A stretch of DNA of 39,597 bases. Origin: Candidatus Anammoxibacter sp. (GTDB lineage Bacteria > Planctomycetota > Brocadiia > Brocadiales > Anammoxibacteraceae). Location: NCBI GenBank assembly GCA_021777105.1, contig JAIQZQ010000079.1, forward strand, positions 1-39,597, written 5' to 3'. Position 1 is the first letter of the stretch. Each line of letters begins with the position of its first letter. The notes under the pieces are model-generated. The model saw only the letters and a list, made by a program, of their open reading frames with translations, was not told where the DNA came from and made no database searches. Made by a program: the position numbers and the translations under genes. Shown here piece after piece: positions 25,056 to 34,224 of this stretch.

Positions 25056-26135
25056 TTAAAACTTTAATGATATCAAACTCGATATCGCAAACAAGGCGGA
25101 CACTATCCACATTCTTGACACAATCTTCGTCTCAGGGTAGCCTTTAAACTGAAAATGATGATGAATAGGCGCGCACTTAAACACCCGGTGTTTTGTCAGC
25201 TTAAAAACACTTACCTGTATCACCACCGACAACGCCTCTATAACAAAGACCCCGCCCATTATCAAAAGCAACAACTCTTGCTTGATAATAATCGCGACAA
25301 TCGCAAATATGCCGCCAATAGCAAGAGAACCCGTGTCGCCCATAAACATTTGCGCCGGAAAACCGTTGTACCACATAAAGCCCATTCCAGCTCCGACCAG
25401 AGCGGCGCAAAAAACGCACAACTCCCCGCTGCCGGGCACATACGGAACATTTAAGTAACTGCTAAAGTCAACCCTGCCGGCGATATAACACACAACCACA
25501 AGCGCTAGGGCCACTATTATGGTGCACCCTATTGCCAGGCCGTCAAGCCCGTCGGTAAGATTAACGGAATTTGACATGCCCACAATAAATATCGTCACAA
25601 ACAGGACGTAAAATCCGCCAAGGTATATAGTCATGCCCTTTAAAAAAGGCAAAGTTATTGCCGTGCCTGATTCCGCGCCCCTTAAATGAAAATAGAGCAC
25701 AAGGCCAAGTATCAACCCAAATCCAAATTGAAATATAAGCTTTGAGACCTCCGACAAACCGTGCGAATGTTTTTGAGTAAGTTTAATATAATCGTCGATA
25801 AAACCCAAAACCCCAAACCAGATAGTGGTAAACAACGCCATCAAAACATAACCGTTATACAGATTAGCGCATACCAGGGTAGTCAGGACAATAGCGGCTA
25901 TAATTGTAATGCCCCCCATTGTCGGCACGTTTTTCTTATCTTTATGCATTTCCGCTAACTTCTCTGAATCTGTTTTGCCCGTATCCTCGGAAATGCCGTG
26001 TTTTTGCAACCTTTTAATTAACTTTGCCCCAAAATAGAGACAAAGAACAAAGGACAACAAAGCGGCAATCCCGCATCTAAGGATAATGTATTCAGTCGCC
26101 GCGCTTTTTGATGAAAAAATCCAGTAATAAAGCAA
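25056..26135 (-). CDS. mraY: Phospho-MurNAc-pentapeptide transferase MraY
   Basis: This 359-residue polytopic membrane enzyme forms lipid I from UDP-MurNAc-pentapeptide and undecaprenyl phosphate. The PTMGGI motif (71-76), the GFIDDYIK aspartates (Asp114-Asp115), NLTDGLDGLAIG (192-203), the MGDTGSLAIGG loop and the C-terminal HHHFQFKGYPETKIV are present. The start is TTG at 26133-26135 with a weak AGGA upstream. It lies 72 nt after murF. Confidence 0.96.
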   Translation of the reverse strand: MLYYWIFSSKSAATEYIILRCGIAALLSFVLCLYFGAKLIKRLQKHGISEDTGKTDSEKLAEMHKDKKNVPTMGGITIIAAIVLTTLVCANLYNGYVLMALFTTIWFGVLGFIDDYIKLTQKHSHGLSEVSKLIFQFGFGLILGLVLYFHLRGAESGTAITLPFLKGMTIYLGGFYVLFVTIFIVGMSNSVNLTDGLDGLAIGCTIIVALALVVVCYIAGRVDFSSYLNVPYVPGSGELCVFCAALVGAGMGFMWYNGFPAQMFMGDTGSLAIGGIFAIVAIIIKQELLLLIMGGVFVIEALSVVIQVSVFKLTKHRVFKCAPIHHHFQFKGYPETKIVSRMWIVSALFAISSLISLKF

Positions 26136-26207
26136 TTAATTAGTCCTGTAACATTTGCCTGTTAAAATAAACACAAACGAACAAAACCAGGCTCCGCATT
26201 TCGTCCG

Positions 26208-27662
26208 TCAATTAAAACTCGCTTTAATATCTTTTACAACTTGTTCCAATCGTGCAGATCTGGACCCCTTTATCAATATAGTGTCTCTGTTTTTTATATT
26301 GGCTATCGCAAACCTTGTCACATCTTTTGCGTTTTCAAATCTAAAAATATTCTCATTCGCCATGCCAGCATCCAGGGCTCCGCCGGCTACAACCCCGGCC
26401 ATCTTGCCCACAGTCCACAACATGTCTATCCCGGAGCGTCCAACCTCATTGCCTATCTCAACATGCAGCCTCTCAGACTCCACGCCCAATTCCGACATAT
26501 CCCCGGCGACAAATATCTTTCGTCCGCCGTATTGCGCCATTGAAAAGTCGTTAACAGCGGCTCTCATAGAGCTGGGGTTTGCGTTGTACGCGTCATTTAT
26601 AATTGTAAAATACGGGACGTCGCCTTCACCCGCGCCGGCCCCCTTGATATTTTCATGCAACGCATTGCCGATATTAACCATCTCCCTATCCATTCTCATA
26701 GGAGATAGTTTAAAATCATTAAAAGCAAGCCCAACGTCATCAATATCAACGGCCATTGACATGACCGCCGCAATGGCCGCAAGACAATTAAACACGTTAT
26801 AATAGCCTGCAACAGGCAGCTCTACTTTAAACTTCCCGTTTACTAAAAACGACCAACCGTTTGACGTCTGCTTTATATCGGTCGCTCTGAAATCAGCGTC
26901 TTTTCCAGACCCAAAACCAATAAAACCATTTGAAAACTTCCTGCCGATGTTTAGCGTTAAATCATTATCCGAATTTACCAATAAAAGACCGTCATTTTTT
27001 ATATGCTCCAGTATCTCGGCCTTGGCCTTTTGCACACCTGCCGCGTTTTGCAAACCCTCAAGATGCGTTTCAGAAACGTTTGTTATTATTGCGACATCAG
27101 GTTTGGCTATTTCCGACAACCTGCGAATCTCGCCAAACGCGTTTGTGCCCATCTCCACAACGCCGAATTCATGATCCTTATCCAACTCAAATATGGTTAA
27201 AGGCGCCCCAATAAAATTATTAAAACTGGCCCGGGATTTAATTGCCCTGAATTTTTTTGACAACAAGTGATAAATCATATCCTTTGTCGTTGTCTTTCCA
27301 TTGCTTCCGGTAACCGCAATAATTTTTGCCGGCATTTTGCGCCGGTAAAACCCTGCAAGATCTCCCAGAGCCGTCAGAGTGTCCGGAACCTGAATAAAAC
27401 TCGCATCAACGCCCTCTTCTTCATTAAATTCCGAATCAACAACAAACCCTTTTACCCCACGCTTTAATATATCGTTGATAAATTTATGCCCATCAAAATT
27501 AGGGCCTTTTAAGGCAAAAAAGAGATCGTTCTCATTGGCCGTCCTGCTATCGGTTGAAACGCCGCTAAAATTAACGACTGAAGCGCCTTGCGCGGCAAAA
27601 AGCCTGCCGCCGGTTGCGGCGATAATTTCATCAATGTTTAACTGATCCATTGTTAATAGCAT
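26208..27662 (-). CDS. murF: UDP-MurNAc-tripeptide--D-Ala-D-Ala ligase MurF
   Basis: This 484-residue Mur ligase completes the pentapeptide with the dipeptide made by Ddl. It shows FSGVSTDSR (32-40), the LFFALKG..FDGH block, TGSNGKTTTKD (118-128), GVVEMGTNAFGEI, ITNVSETHLEG and NDAYNANPSSMRAA. Either of two ATGs (27660 or 27648) could start it; neither has a good ribosome-binding site, so translation may depend on the upstream gene. Residues 355-364 contain a small Gly-Ala insert (IKGAGAGEGD). Confidence 0.95.
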   Translation of the reverse strand: MLLTMDQLNIDEIIAATGGRLFAAQGASVVNFSGVSTDSRTANENDLFFALKGPNFDGHKFINDILKRGVKGFVVDSEFNEEEGVDASFIQVPDTLTALGDLAGFYRRKMPAKIIAVTGSNGKTTTKDMIYHLLSKKFRAIKSRASFNNFIGAPLTIFELDKDHEFGVVEMGTNAFGEIRRLSEIAKPDVAIITNVSETHLEGLQNAAGVQKAKAEILEHIKNDGLLLVNSDNDLTLNIGRKFSNGFIGFGSGKDADFRATDIKQTSNGWSFLVNGKFKVELPVAGYYNVFNCLAAIAAVMSMAVDIDDVGLAFNDFKLSPMRMDREMVNIGNALHENIKGAGAGEGDVPYFTIINDAYNANPSSMRAAVNDFSMAQYGGRKIFVAGDMSELGVESERLHVEIGNEVGRSGIDMLWTVGKMAGVVAGGALDAGMANENIFRFENAKDVTRFAIANIKNRDTILIKGSRSARLEQVVKDIKASFN

Positions 27663-27764
27663 TAGTTATTATTTACCTAACCCGGATAAACCTGAAAGTA
27701 AAAAGCGAGAACCTTGACTCAGTTAGAGACTTTGAACCACCAAAATACCTAATTAATTTTAAAT

Positions 27765-27983
27765 TCAATCGCAGCGCAATAGTTGCCGTTGTTCTGCTTT
27801 TAAAAATAGAAACCCGTCCTCAAAGTCGGTTATCCCGCCAAAGAGGTCGCGCTTGGCGTCGTCGTTTTCCGCAGACTCAGTTTTAGAAAACGGAGCCGCA
27901 AAAAACACGCCTATCAAAAGAACCATAAGAACCAAATATTCAAAAGAACCAATAACTAAACTTCTTTTCTTTGCCTTCGTCAT
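27765..27983 (-). CDS. Small single-span membrane protein between murE and murF
   Basis: A 72-residue product with a basic N-terminus (MTKAKKR), one hydrophobic helix (about 9-31) and an acidic then mixed tail. AAAGG lies about 9 nt before the ATG. It is placed between murE and murF, 40 nt after murE. I do not recognise it. The topology (short inside, one helix, tail outside) resembles small divisome proteins, but no heptad coiled coil is evident. A similar-looking small protein is encoded on the other side of murE. Confidence 0.55.
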   Translation of the reverse strand: MTKAKKRSLVIGSFEYLVLMVLLIGVFFAAPFSKTESAENDDAKRDLFGGITDFEDGFLFLKAEQRQLLRCD

Positions 27984-28023
27984 ATTGAAAACCTTTCAAA
28001 AAAATCTGTTAATGCCGTTCGGC

Positions 28024-29550
28024 CTAATTCCTTGAAAATAAAATATTTGCCAACGCCATCTTAGCCACTTCCTTGTCACTAAATGGAAGAGTCTCACCGC
28101 CTGTTATTTGCAATGTTTCGTGCCCTTTGCCGGCGATCAACACCATATCGTCGCGTTTGGCGTCGGCAATGGCCTCAATTATCGCCGTCTTTCTATCAGG
28201 CTGCGCGTAAAACCGTTCGCCGGAGCTAATGCCTTTTGCGATTTCTGCTATTATATCTTCCGGGGCTTCGCTTCTGGGGTTGTCGTTAGTTATCCATAAT
28301 TTATCTGCCAGCTTATCCGCGATGCTGCCCATTGCAGGCCTTTTCGCCCTATCCCTATCGCCCCCGCATCCAAACACAAGCAATATCCGATTGCCGTTTA
28401 TCCGTGATTGGTTTAGAGCAAGCAGCGCAGACTCAAGCGCATGGGCAGTATGAGCATAATCAATAAACACATTAAAGTCCTGGCCGCAATCAACTCTTTC
28501 GAGTCTGCCCGGAGCTGTTCTAAACGAACAAATCCCTTCGCATATAGTCTCAAGCTCAAGGCCGGAAACAACGCAATTTGCTATTGCGGCAAGGGCATTG
28601 TATACATTATGCAAACCGACTATGGGCAGATTGGCCTTTATCTCATTATTGCCGTATGATATTGAAACTATTGTAGAGTCCGGCAGAAAATCAATAACAT
28701 CGCAACTCACATCGCCCTTATTTTTGACGCCATACCAAACAACCTCGGCTTTTGTCCTTTTCGCAAAATATTGGCCGGCCTCGTCATCCGCGTTTAATAC
28801 GGCAAATGAATCTCTGCCAAGGCTTTCAAACAGCATTGATTTCGCTTTCCTGTAATCCTCAAAATCCTTGTGATAATCAAGATGCTCCGGCGTCAAATTA
28901 GTGAAAACAGCGGAAAAGAAATCAACATCGTCAACCCTGCGCTGAACAAGAGCCTGTGACGACACTTCCATAACGGCGCGCTCAATATTTATATCCGCCA
29001 TTTCAGCTAAAAGCCTTTGCAACTCAATTGATTCAGGCGTCGTCTCTTTTGCGGGCAGAATTTTGTCGCCAATCATGTATTTTATTGTTCCGATTAGCCC
29101 CGTCATGTTTCGACGCGACGGATTTGAAGCGGAGAGATTAGAGCTGTTTGCGCTATCTAAAATTGATTTGATTATATATGTTGTGGTTGTCTTTCCGTTT
29201 GTGCCGGTGACTCCGGTTACTTTTATTTTCCTGGACGGCCGGCCAAAGAAATGGTGGCTTAAAACGGAAAGGGCTTTTCTGCAGTCTTTAACAACTATCT
29301 GAGCTGCGGGTTTGTTGTTTGACGAGATTAACGGGGCGTCAATCTTTTCTTCAGTAACGATTGCGACGGCGCCTTTTTCAAGAGCCTCAGGGATAAAACT
29401 ACGGCCGTCTAATTTGTGGCCGTTTATAGCCACAAACAAAAAATCTTGCTTTACATTGCGTGAATCGTGAGCAATGCCCGCAATGTCCCTATCAAGGAGA
29501 AACCTCTCCCCATCTATACTTAACACATTTATCAATTTGGAAATCAGCAT
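28024..29550 (-). CDS. murE: UDP-MurNAc-dipeptide ligase MurE (meso-DAP type)
   Basis: This 508-residue Mur ligase adds the third residue of the stem peptide. It has DSR (29-31), TGTNGKTTTTY (115-125), the carbamylated-lysine region YRKAKSMLF, DYAHT.HALE, and GCGGDRDR.KRP. The selectivity motif DNPR (423-426) predicts meso-diaminopimelate rather than lysine. The ATP loop is followed by an insertion of about 20 Ser/Asn-rich residues (132-149). The start lacks a strong ribosome-binding site; GGAAG lies about 14 nt upstream. Confidence 0.96.
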   Translation of the reverse strand: MLISKLINVLSIDGERFLLDRDIAGIAHDSRNVKQDFLFVAINGHKLDGRSFIPEALEKGAVAIVTEEKIDAPLISSNNKPAAQIVVKDCRKALSVLSHHFFGRPSRKIKVTGVTGTNGKTTTTYIIKSILDSANSSNLSASNPSRRNMTGLIGTIKYMIGDKILPAKETTPESIELQRLLAEMADINIERAVMEVSSQALVQRRVDDVDFFSAVFTNLTPEHLDYHKDFEDYRKAKSMLFESLGRDSFAVLNADDEAGQYFAKRTKAEVVWYGVKNKGDVSCDVIDFLPDSTIVSISYGNNEIKANLPIVGLHNVYNALAAIANCVVSGLELETICEGICSFRTAPGRLERVDCGQDFNVFIDYAHTAHALESALLALNQSRINGNRILLVFGCGGDRDRAKRPAMGSIADKLADKLWITNDNPRSEAPEDIIAEIAKGISSGERFYAQPDRKTAIIEAIADAKRDDMVLIAGKGHETLQITGGETLPFSDKEVAKMALANILFSRN

Positions 29551-29634
29551 AGTTAAAATATATCTTCCAAAAAGTATACAAAACAGGCAACGCGCGTTAA
29601 ATCCGCCTGCGGCGCAATCATTAATATTATCTGT

Positions 29635-29934
29635 TTATTTAGTCGTTTCCGCCCTAAGGAGAAAGTTTAGAGAGCTTTTGTTCTGTTTTGCCGCCAACTT
29701 GTTGTCATCCGCCGTCTCTGAGTTTATAACCAAAACATTTGAATTACGCGACAACCTTGAATCAAGATTATCGCCGGCATCATCGTCGCCCCAACTTGAG
29801 TACTCATCCGAAATCAGCTCTTCAAAACTTGAAACATCGACATTATCCCTGGCTTTTAGAGCCGACCTTTCAAGAACAAACGCAAAACAAAAACCACCGA
29901 TTAAAACTATTAAACAAATAATGTACGTCTTCAT
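29635..29934 (-). CDS. Small single-span membrane protein upstream of murE
   Basis: A 99-residue product with a hydrophobic N-terminal helix (about 4-20, MKTYIICLIVLIGGFCFAF), followed by an acidic, Ser/Asp-rich region (SSFEELISDEYSSWGDDDAG) and a basic C-terminus. AAGGGG precedes the ATG at about 9 nt. It could be a membrane-anchored or secreted small protein; no lipobox is seen. The family is unknown. Its position 84 nt before murE suggests co-transcription with the mur genes. Confidence 0.55.
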   Translation of the reverse strand: MKTYIICLIVLIGGFCFAFVLERSALKARDNVDVSSFEELISDEYSSWGDDDAGDNLDSRLSRNSNVLVINSETADDNKLAAKQNKSSLNFLLRAETTK

Positions 29935-30034
29935 ATTTAGTTATCCCCTTCACGAATAACATTGAGTAAAACCAGAAAGAACCATCTGCTTAACTCAAGT
30001 TTATCCATTTGAAACAAACCCAAAATCGGAAACA

Positions 30035-30120
30035 AACTGAAAAAGGGAGAGGAAGAAAGGAGGTTGACAGACGATTGGAGGGATACCCTGCCAACTAAGA
30101 AAGCCTCTCCCTTTTCAGTT
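30035..30120. promoter_or_regulatory. Long structured hairpin inside the dcw cluster
   Basis: Outer arms 30035-30052 and 30104-30120 pair over 17 bp with one bulge (AACTGAAAA.GGGAGAGG). An inner hairpin TTGG.AGGG-ATA-CCCT.CCAA sits near 30075-30094. It separates the secreted-protein gene at 30177 from the murE group. On the minus strand it is followed by only a moderately T-rich tract. It may be a terminator or attenuator, a processing site, or a copy of a repeat. A relative of the 5395-5442 repeat arm adjoins it at about 29988-30006. Confidence 0.6.
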
Positions 30121-30176
30121 ATAGCAAATAAAATTATTTAAACCCGGTTTATTTATAAACCGTATTATTAAAATAG

Positions 30177-30512
30177 TTAAAGCGATTTGTTGTAACATTT
30201 AATTAACACGCCGTTAGCCGCAACATCTTCCCAACTTGTTTTTACCCCGTAATGTATATCAGGCGAGCCGATAGATATTTTGTCGCCCACGTATTTATCG
30301 TCAATTGTAAAACTGCCGCGCGAGTCGGTCACAACTTCAAGAGTGTCGCCCAACGGCGAATAAAACGAAACATTAAAATAAGTCCCATTCATCGGAGTTC
30401 CGTCTTCATTTACAACCTGTATAGTCACTGCGCCGCGCGCGTCAGGCAAATTAACAACCGCCATTTGCAAGCCTACGGCAAAAAGCGCGGCAAGCATAAA
30501 ATATCTTTTCAT
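30177..30512 (-). CDS. Small secreted protein with Ig/CarboxypepD-reg-like fold
   Basis: A 111-residue product with a signal peptide (MKRYFMLAALFAVG... to about residue 28, DARGA). A short beta-rich domain follows: TIQVVNEDGTPMNGTYFNV...DSRGSFTIDDKYVGDKISIG, which reads like a carboxypeptidase-regulatory or transthyretin-type beta sandwich. An upstream ATG at 30521 directly abuts AAGG, whereas the ATG at 30510-30512 has AAGGATG at normal distance, so I chose the latter. Its role among division genes is unknown; it may be an insertion rather than a division factor. Confidence 0.6.
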   Translation of the reverse strand: MKRYFMLAALFAVGLQMAVVNLPDARGAVTIQVVNEDGTPMNGTYFNVSFYSPLGDTLEVVTDSRGSFTIDDKYVGDKISIGSPDIHYGVKTSWEDVAANGVLIKCYNKSL

Positions 30513-30661
30513 AATAGGCATCCTTATATAAATATTAGTATTTTAGAAAATAAGCTTTGACGAAATTTAACAAAACATTTTATGAAATACTTACCTTTGC
30601 AGGCTTAAGGTCTATGACCGGAACCAATTTTGAGACTTAGCGCTTATCCTGTTAATCCGGA

Positions 30662-30901
30662 TCAGGAATGTGAAATATCCAGGGTAACATCATACCCCTG
30701 AACACAATCGCAACTTACGCCGCGCATTGAAACGTAGTTTAAGGTTGCAGTGTTGCCCCTATCAATCTCGCCGGCATATTCTCTTAACGCCGGCCCGAGC
30801 AAATCGCTGTTTAGAAAGCTTATGCTTTCAAAATCGTCAACAGCCGCAAAACTTCCGCTTAAAAAACCGGCCCCATTAACATCCGCAATTCTATCTCTCA
30901 T
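30662..30901 (-). CDS. Hypothetical 79-aa protein after ftsI
   Basis: GGGAGG stands 6 nt before the ATG at 30899-30901, which decides this start over an in-frame TTG 18 nt upstream. The product is acidic and soluble, without signal peptide, with two closely spaced cysteines near the end (GVSCDCVQGYDV). I do not recognise it. It lies 50 nt after the ftsI stop on the same strand and is probably co-transcribed. Confidence 0.5.
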   Translation of the reverse strand: MRDRIADVNGAGFLSGSFAAVDDFESISFLNSDLLGPALREYAGEIDRGNTATLNYVSMRGVSCDCVQGYDVTLDISHS

Positions 30902-30951
30902 TTTCAACCTCCCATACAAAATATGTTTAGCAAAATTTGCGACAAAAGTTA

Positions 30952-32676
30952 TCAGTTGTTTAACTGGCTAACCATTGTCTTATTATAGTAAGGCGATCTG
31001 CCGTTCTGGTATTCCAGAGTTTTTTTCAAAATATTTTTTACCACCGGCGCGGCCACTGTTCCGCCGTAATACTGTCCCTTAGGCTCGTCAACCATCACCA
31101 GCACGCACACCCTTGGGTTGTCGGCCGGCGCATAAGCCACAAACGATCCAACGAATTTCGAGTGCGAATAACCCTTTGCCTCCAGTTTTTGAGCGGTGCC
31201 CGTCTTTCCCGCTACCTGAAAATTATCCAACGCCGCCTTTTTACCGGTGCCCTCTTTTACAACCTTGGTCAACATCGGGTTCAGCATATCCCTGGCAACC
31301 TCATTGCTCATAACCCGTCTTATAGCGCTGCGCTTTTGCAAATTTTTAATAACAACTTTACCGTCGTTTGAAGTTATCGCTTTTGCAATTGACGGGCGGT
31401 AAAGCGTACCGCCGTTTGCGATGCAACTAAAAGCCGCGGTAAACTGCAACGGCGTTACAGCTATTTCATGCCCCATGGCAATCGAAGGCACGGTATACTT
31501 TGTCCATCCCGACAACGGCCTGAGTATGCCTCCAATCTCGCCGGGCAATCCAATTTTGAGCTTTGAGCCAAACCCAATGTTCTCCAGAAAACCGTATAGT
31601 TTGTCCTGATCCAACCTGGCGGCCAATTGCGCCATCCCGATATTGCTTGATTTTACAATAACATCAGTAACGCTTAAATCGCCGTAAGGGTGCGAGTCGT
31701 GCAAAACCCGGCTTCCCATCTTGTACGCGCCGTTGTGGCAAAATATCTCCTCGTCCGGCGAGGCAAGATTGTTGTTAAACAAAGCCCCCATTATTACCGG
31801 TTTCATTATTGAACCGGGCTCGTAGCAATCCGTAATAGCGCGGTTTCGCCTGTCGGATGCTTTAAATCTCGATGATTTGTTTGGATTAAAGGTCGGGCGA
31901 TTGGCCATGGCCAGTATCTCGCCGTTTCTAACATCCATAACAACCCCAATTACTGCTAAAGGCTTTCTCTTTTTAAAAGCGGCCTCAAGCTCATCCTCAA
32001 CATGCTTCTGAATAACGCTGTCAATAGTGAGCATTACACCCGCCCCATCGCTCGGTTGCACCCCGGCGCTGTTCACATTTGTAATGTGGCGTTGATGCCC
32101 GTCCCTTTCAACCACAAGATAACCGTCTTCACCGTTAAGCTGGTCGTTAAACACATATTCAACGCCCTCAATGCCTTTGCCGTCAATATCCGTCGCGCCT
32201 ATTACATGGCTTAACAACTCGTTATTCAGGTATGATCTCTCGTACTCATACCTTGTGTAAACCCCTCTAAGCTTAAGCCTCTTAACGCCAATCTCTTCAA
32301 CATTCGACAGTTTGCGTTTGATCCACACAAACCTTTTGTTCTTTTTGAGCAATTTATGTATATCATCAGGATTTTTGTTTAACAACTCAGCCAGCTTTTC
32401 AGCAGAGCCACGTTTGTTCTTAATAGCCACCGGATCCGCAAAAACAGAGCTGACTCTTATGGAATCGGCAAGTTTGACGCCGTTTCTATCCAGTATAGGC
32501 CCCCTGCGCGCCGAAATATTGACGCGGGTCCAGTGCTGCGAATCAGCAAGTTTGTTATATTTCTCATGATCAAATATCTGTATGCGCGCCACCTGAAATA
32601 GAAGAGCGCAAAAAGTGACAAGCAAACAGATAGTTAATATATTCGCCGCAAGATTATGTCTTTTTTTTACAGCCAT
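30952..32676 (-). CDS. ftsI: Septal transpeptidase FtsI (class B PBP)
   Basis: This 574-residue penicillin-binding protein crosslinks septal peptidoglycan. A cytoplasmic basic N-terminus and one membrane helix (about 10-30) lead to the RGPILDRNG pedestal motif (58-66). The transpeptidase domain has Ser289-X-X-Lys292 (PGSIMKP), Ser343-Ser-Asn345, and Lys491-Thr-Gly (AGKTGTAQ). No PASTA domains follow. Its ATG directly abuts the ftsL stop codon, with AAGGAA inside the ftsL end. Confidence 0.96.
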   Translation of the reverse strand: MAVKKRHNLAANILTICLLVTFCALLFQVARIQIFDHEKYNKLADSQHWTRVNISARRGPILDRNGVKLADSIRVSSVFADPVAIKNKRGSAEKLAELLNKNPDDIHKLLKKNKRFVWIKRKLSNVEEIGVKRLKLRGVYTRYEYERSYLNNELLSHVIGATDIDGKGIEGVEYVFNDQLNGEDGYLVVERDGHQRHITNVNSAGVQPSDGAGVMLTIDSVIQKHVEDELEAAFKKRKPLAVIGVVMDVRNGEILAMANRPTFNPNKSSRFKASDRRNRAITDCYEPGSIMKPVIMGALFNNNLASPDEEIFCHNGAYKMGSRVLHDSHPYGDLSVTDVIVKSSNIGMAQLAARLDQDKLYGFLENIGFGSKLKIGLPGEIGGILRPLSGWTKYTVPSIAMGHEIAVTPLQFTAAFSCIANGGTLYRPSIAKAITSNDGKVVIKNLQKRSAIRRVMSNEVARDMLNPMLTKVVKEGTGKKAALDNFQVAGKTGTAQKLEAKGYSHSKFVGSFVAYAPADNPRVCVLVMVDEPKGQYYGGTVAAPVVKNILKKTLEYQNGRSPYYNKTMVSQLNN

Positions 32677-33246
32677 TTAGAATTCCTTTACAATAGAACC
32701 CAAATCAATAACATCAATTCTTGAAAGCATCAGATTGTCAACAGCAGCAGCCCCCTTAACATTTAAGCTCGCATCCACAGCTTTCTCATCCGAAGGCTTC
32801 GCGTGGACAACTTTGGCTTTCGCTAAATTTAACTCAGCTTTTTTGACGCCGGCATTCGCATCACTTTTAACCGCCGTATTCTTTGAAAGCAGGGCATTTC
32901 CCGCCCTGTGATTTTTTGCGTTTGCGCCGGGTTTTTTAGCCTCTTTAATGGTATCATTTTTGGCATTATTATTAGTCCCGGCATTAACGCCTTCATTTTG
33001 GGCCAAGGCAACGTTATAAGCAAGCCCAAGATCAAGAGAATTAAGCACTGTCGTTATCCTCTCGCCTGATAGCAGGCGGTTTATATCATTTTCCATTGTC
33101 CGGTTGTCCTCAATAAGATCAAGTTTACGCTTTTGAAGCTTTGAGATCCTGTATCCAATCTTTGTAATGTGGTTGCGTTCCCACACAAGAATCATGGACA
33201 TTGTCACAGCTATGGCAATAACAAATAAAATGCGGCATATTTTCAT
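32677..33246 (-). CDS. ftsL: FtsL-like division protein with extended periplasmic tail
   Basis: A 189-residue bitopic protein located between rsmH and ftsI, the normal ftsL position. One membrane helix (about 4-21) is followed by a coiled-coil-type segment (about 25-60, GYRISKLQKRKLDLIEDNRT) and a GERITTVLNSLDLG motif typical of FtsL/DivIC ends. FtsL usually stops near 100-120 residues; here about 100 further residues rich in Ala, Lys and Asn follow, low in complexity. AAAGGA lies 7 nt before the ATG. The function as the FtsQLB partner that activates FtsWI is inferred from position and topology. Confidence 0.8.
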   Translation of the reverse strand: MKICRILFVIAIAVTMSMILVWERNHITKIGYRISKLQKRKLDLIEDNRTMENDINRLLSGERITTVLNSLDLGLAYNVALAQNEGVNAGTNNNAKNDTIKEAKKPGANAKNHRAGNALLSKNTAVKSDANAGVKKAELNLAKAKVVHAKPSDEKAVDASLNVKGAAAVDNLMLSRIDVIDLGSIVKEF

Positions 33247-33248
33247 GC

Positions 33249-34196
33249 TTAAATCCTTTCCGAAGCCCGAAGTTTAGCGCTCCTTGATCTTGGATTACGC
33301 CTCGCCTCGCCCTCTGTCGCCCGCAACGGCTTGGGGGTTAACACATTTAACAGCCCCTGTTTTGCCCCATTGCGAAACACATTTTTTACAATCCTGTCTT
33401 CTAATGAATGAAAACTAATAACCACAATACGGCCATTTTCTTTTAAAAAGCCGTGAATGCTGTTTAACAAAATCTCAAGAGCCTCAAGCTCCTTGTTGAC
33501 CACGATTCGTAGAGCCTGAAAGGTAAGGGTTGACGGATCAATTTTCTTTGGCGAATAGCGAACCGTGGATTTTATTAGCCGAGCTAGTTCTAAAGTCGTT
33601 TTTATGCATCCAACTTTTCTCCTTTGTTGAACTATAGCATCGGCTATTTTCCTGGCCTGCCAATCCTCGCCAAATTCCCGTATAATGTATTCCAGCTCCT
33701 TTTTAGACGATTTATTGACCACGTCAAAAGCTGTTATATTGCTTGACCTGTCCATTCGCATGTCCAAAGGGCCCTCTTTTCCGAAACTGAAGCCGCGCTC
33801 CGGCGTGTCCAGTTGCATTGAAGAAACGCCCAAATCAAGCAATACACCATCAACCTTACCTTTCCCCGCTCTATCAAGAACATCCCCCAGATCCCTAAAA
33901 TCGGCCTGGTAGAAATGAAAATCATTCTCTATTTGCTCAATAGAACTTTCGCGGGAACTCCCGAATTCCCGCGAAAATCTATTGAATGTCTCACGCAACA
34001 CATCCTCATCTTTGTCAATCCCAATCAAAAAGCCGTCAGGCCTTATTTTCTTTAATATCTCGCTTGAATGGCCGCCCCCGCCAACCGTGCAATCAACAAC
34101 AATCTTGCCGGGGCTCGGATTTAACAACTCTAAAACTTCCTCCGGCATCACAGGTATGTGCAAAGCCGGGCCGGTTGTAATATCGTCGTCTATCAT
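33249..34196 (-). CDS. rsmH: 16S rRNA (cytosine1402-N4)-methyltransferase RsmH
   Basis: This 315-residue SAM-dependent methyltransferase (formerly MraW) modifies C1402 of 16S rRNA. It starts with HIPVMPEEVLELL, has the SAM motif DCTVGGGGHS (35-44), GVLLDLGVSSMQLD.PERGFSF, TLTFQALRI.VN.EL, the ISFHSLEDRIVK motif, and a basic NPRSRSAKLR end. It lies 28 nt after mraZ and 2 nt before ftsL. Confidence 0.96.
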   Translation of the reverse strand: MIDDDITTGPALHIPVMPEEVLELLNPSPGKIVVDCTVGGGGHSSEILKKIRPDGFLIGIDKDEDVLRETFNRFSREFGSSRESSIEQIENDFHFYQADFRDLGDVLDRAGKGKVDGVLLDLGVSSMQLDTPERGFSFGKEGPLDMRMDRSSNITAFDVVNKSSKKELEYIIREFGEDWQARKIADAIVQQRRKVGCIKTTLELARLIKSTVRYSPKKIDPSTLTFQALRIVVNKELEALEILLNSIHGFLKENGRIVVISFHSLEDRIVKNVFRNGAKQGLLNVLTPKPLRATEGEARRNPRSRSAKLRASERI

Positions 34197-34224
34197 TAAC
34201 CATCACGCTTATAATCAATTTTGT

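Noticed and set aside
26155..26802. 215-codon plus-strand frame opposite murF
   Set aside because: Antisense to a well-conserved murF; no ribosome-binding site or family match, and the frame is a by-product of codon bias.
29474..29959. 161-codon plus-strand frame
   Set aside because: It is antisense to the murE start and the 99-aa gene; composition matches a shadow frame.
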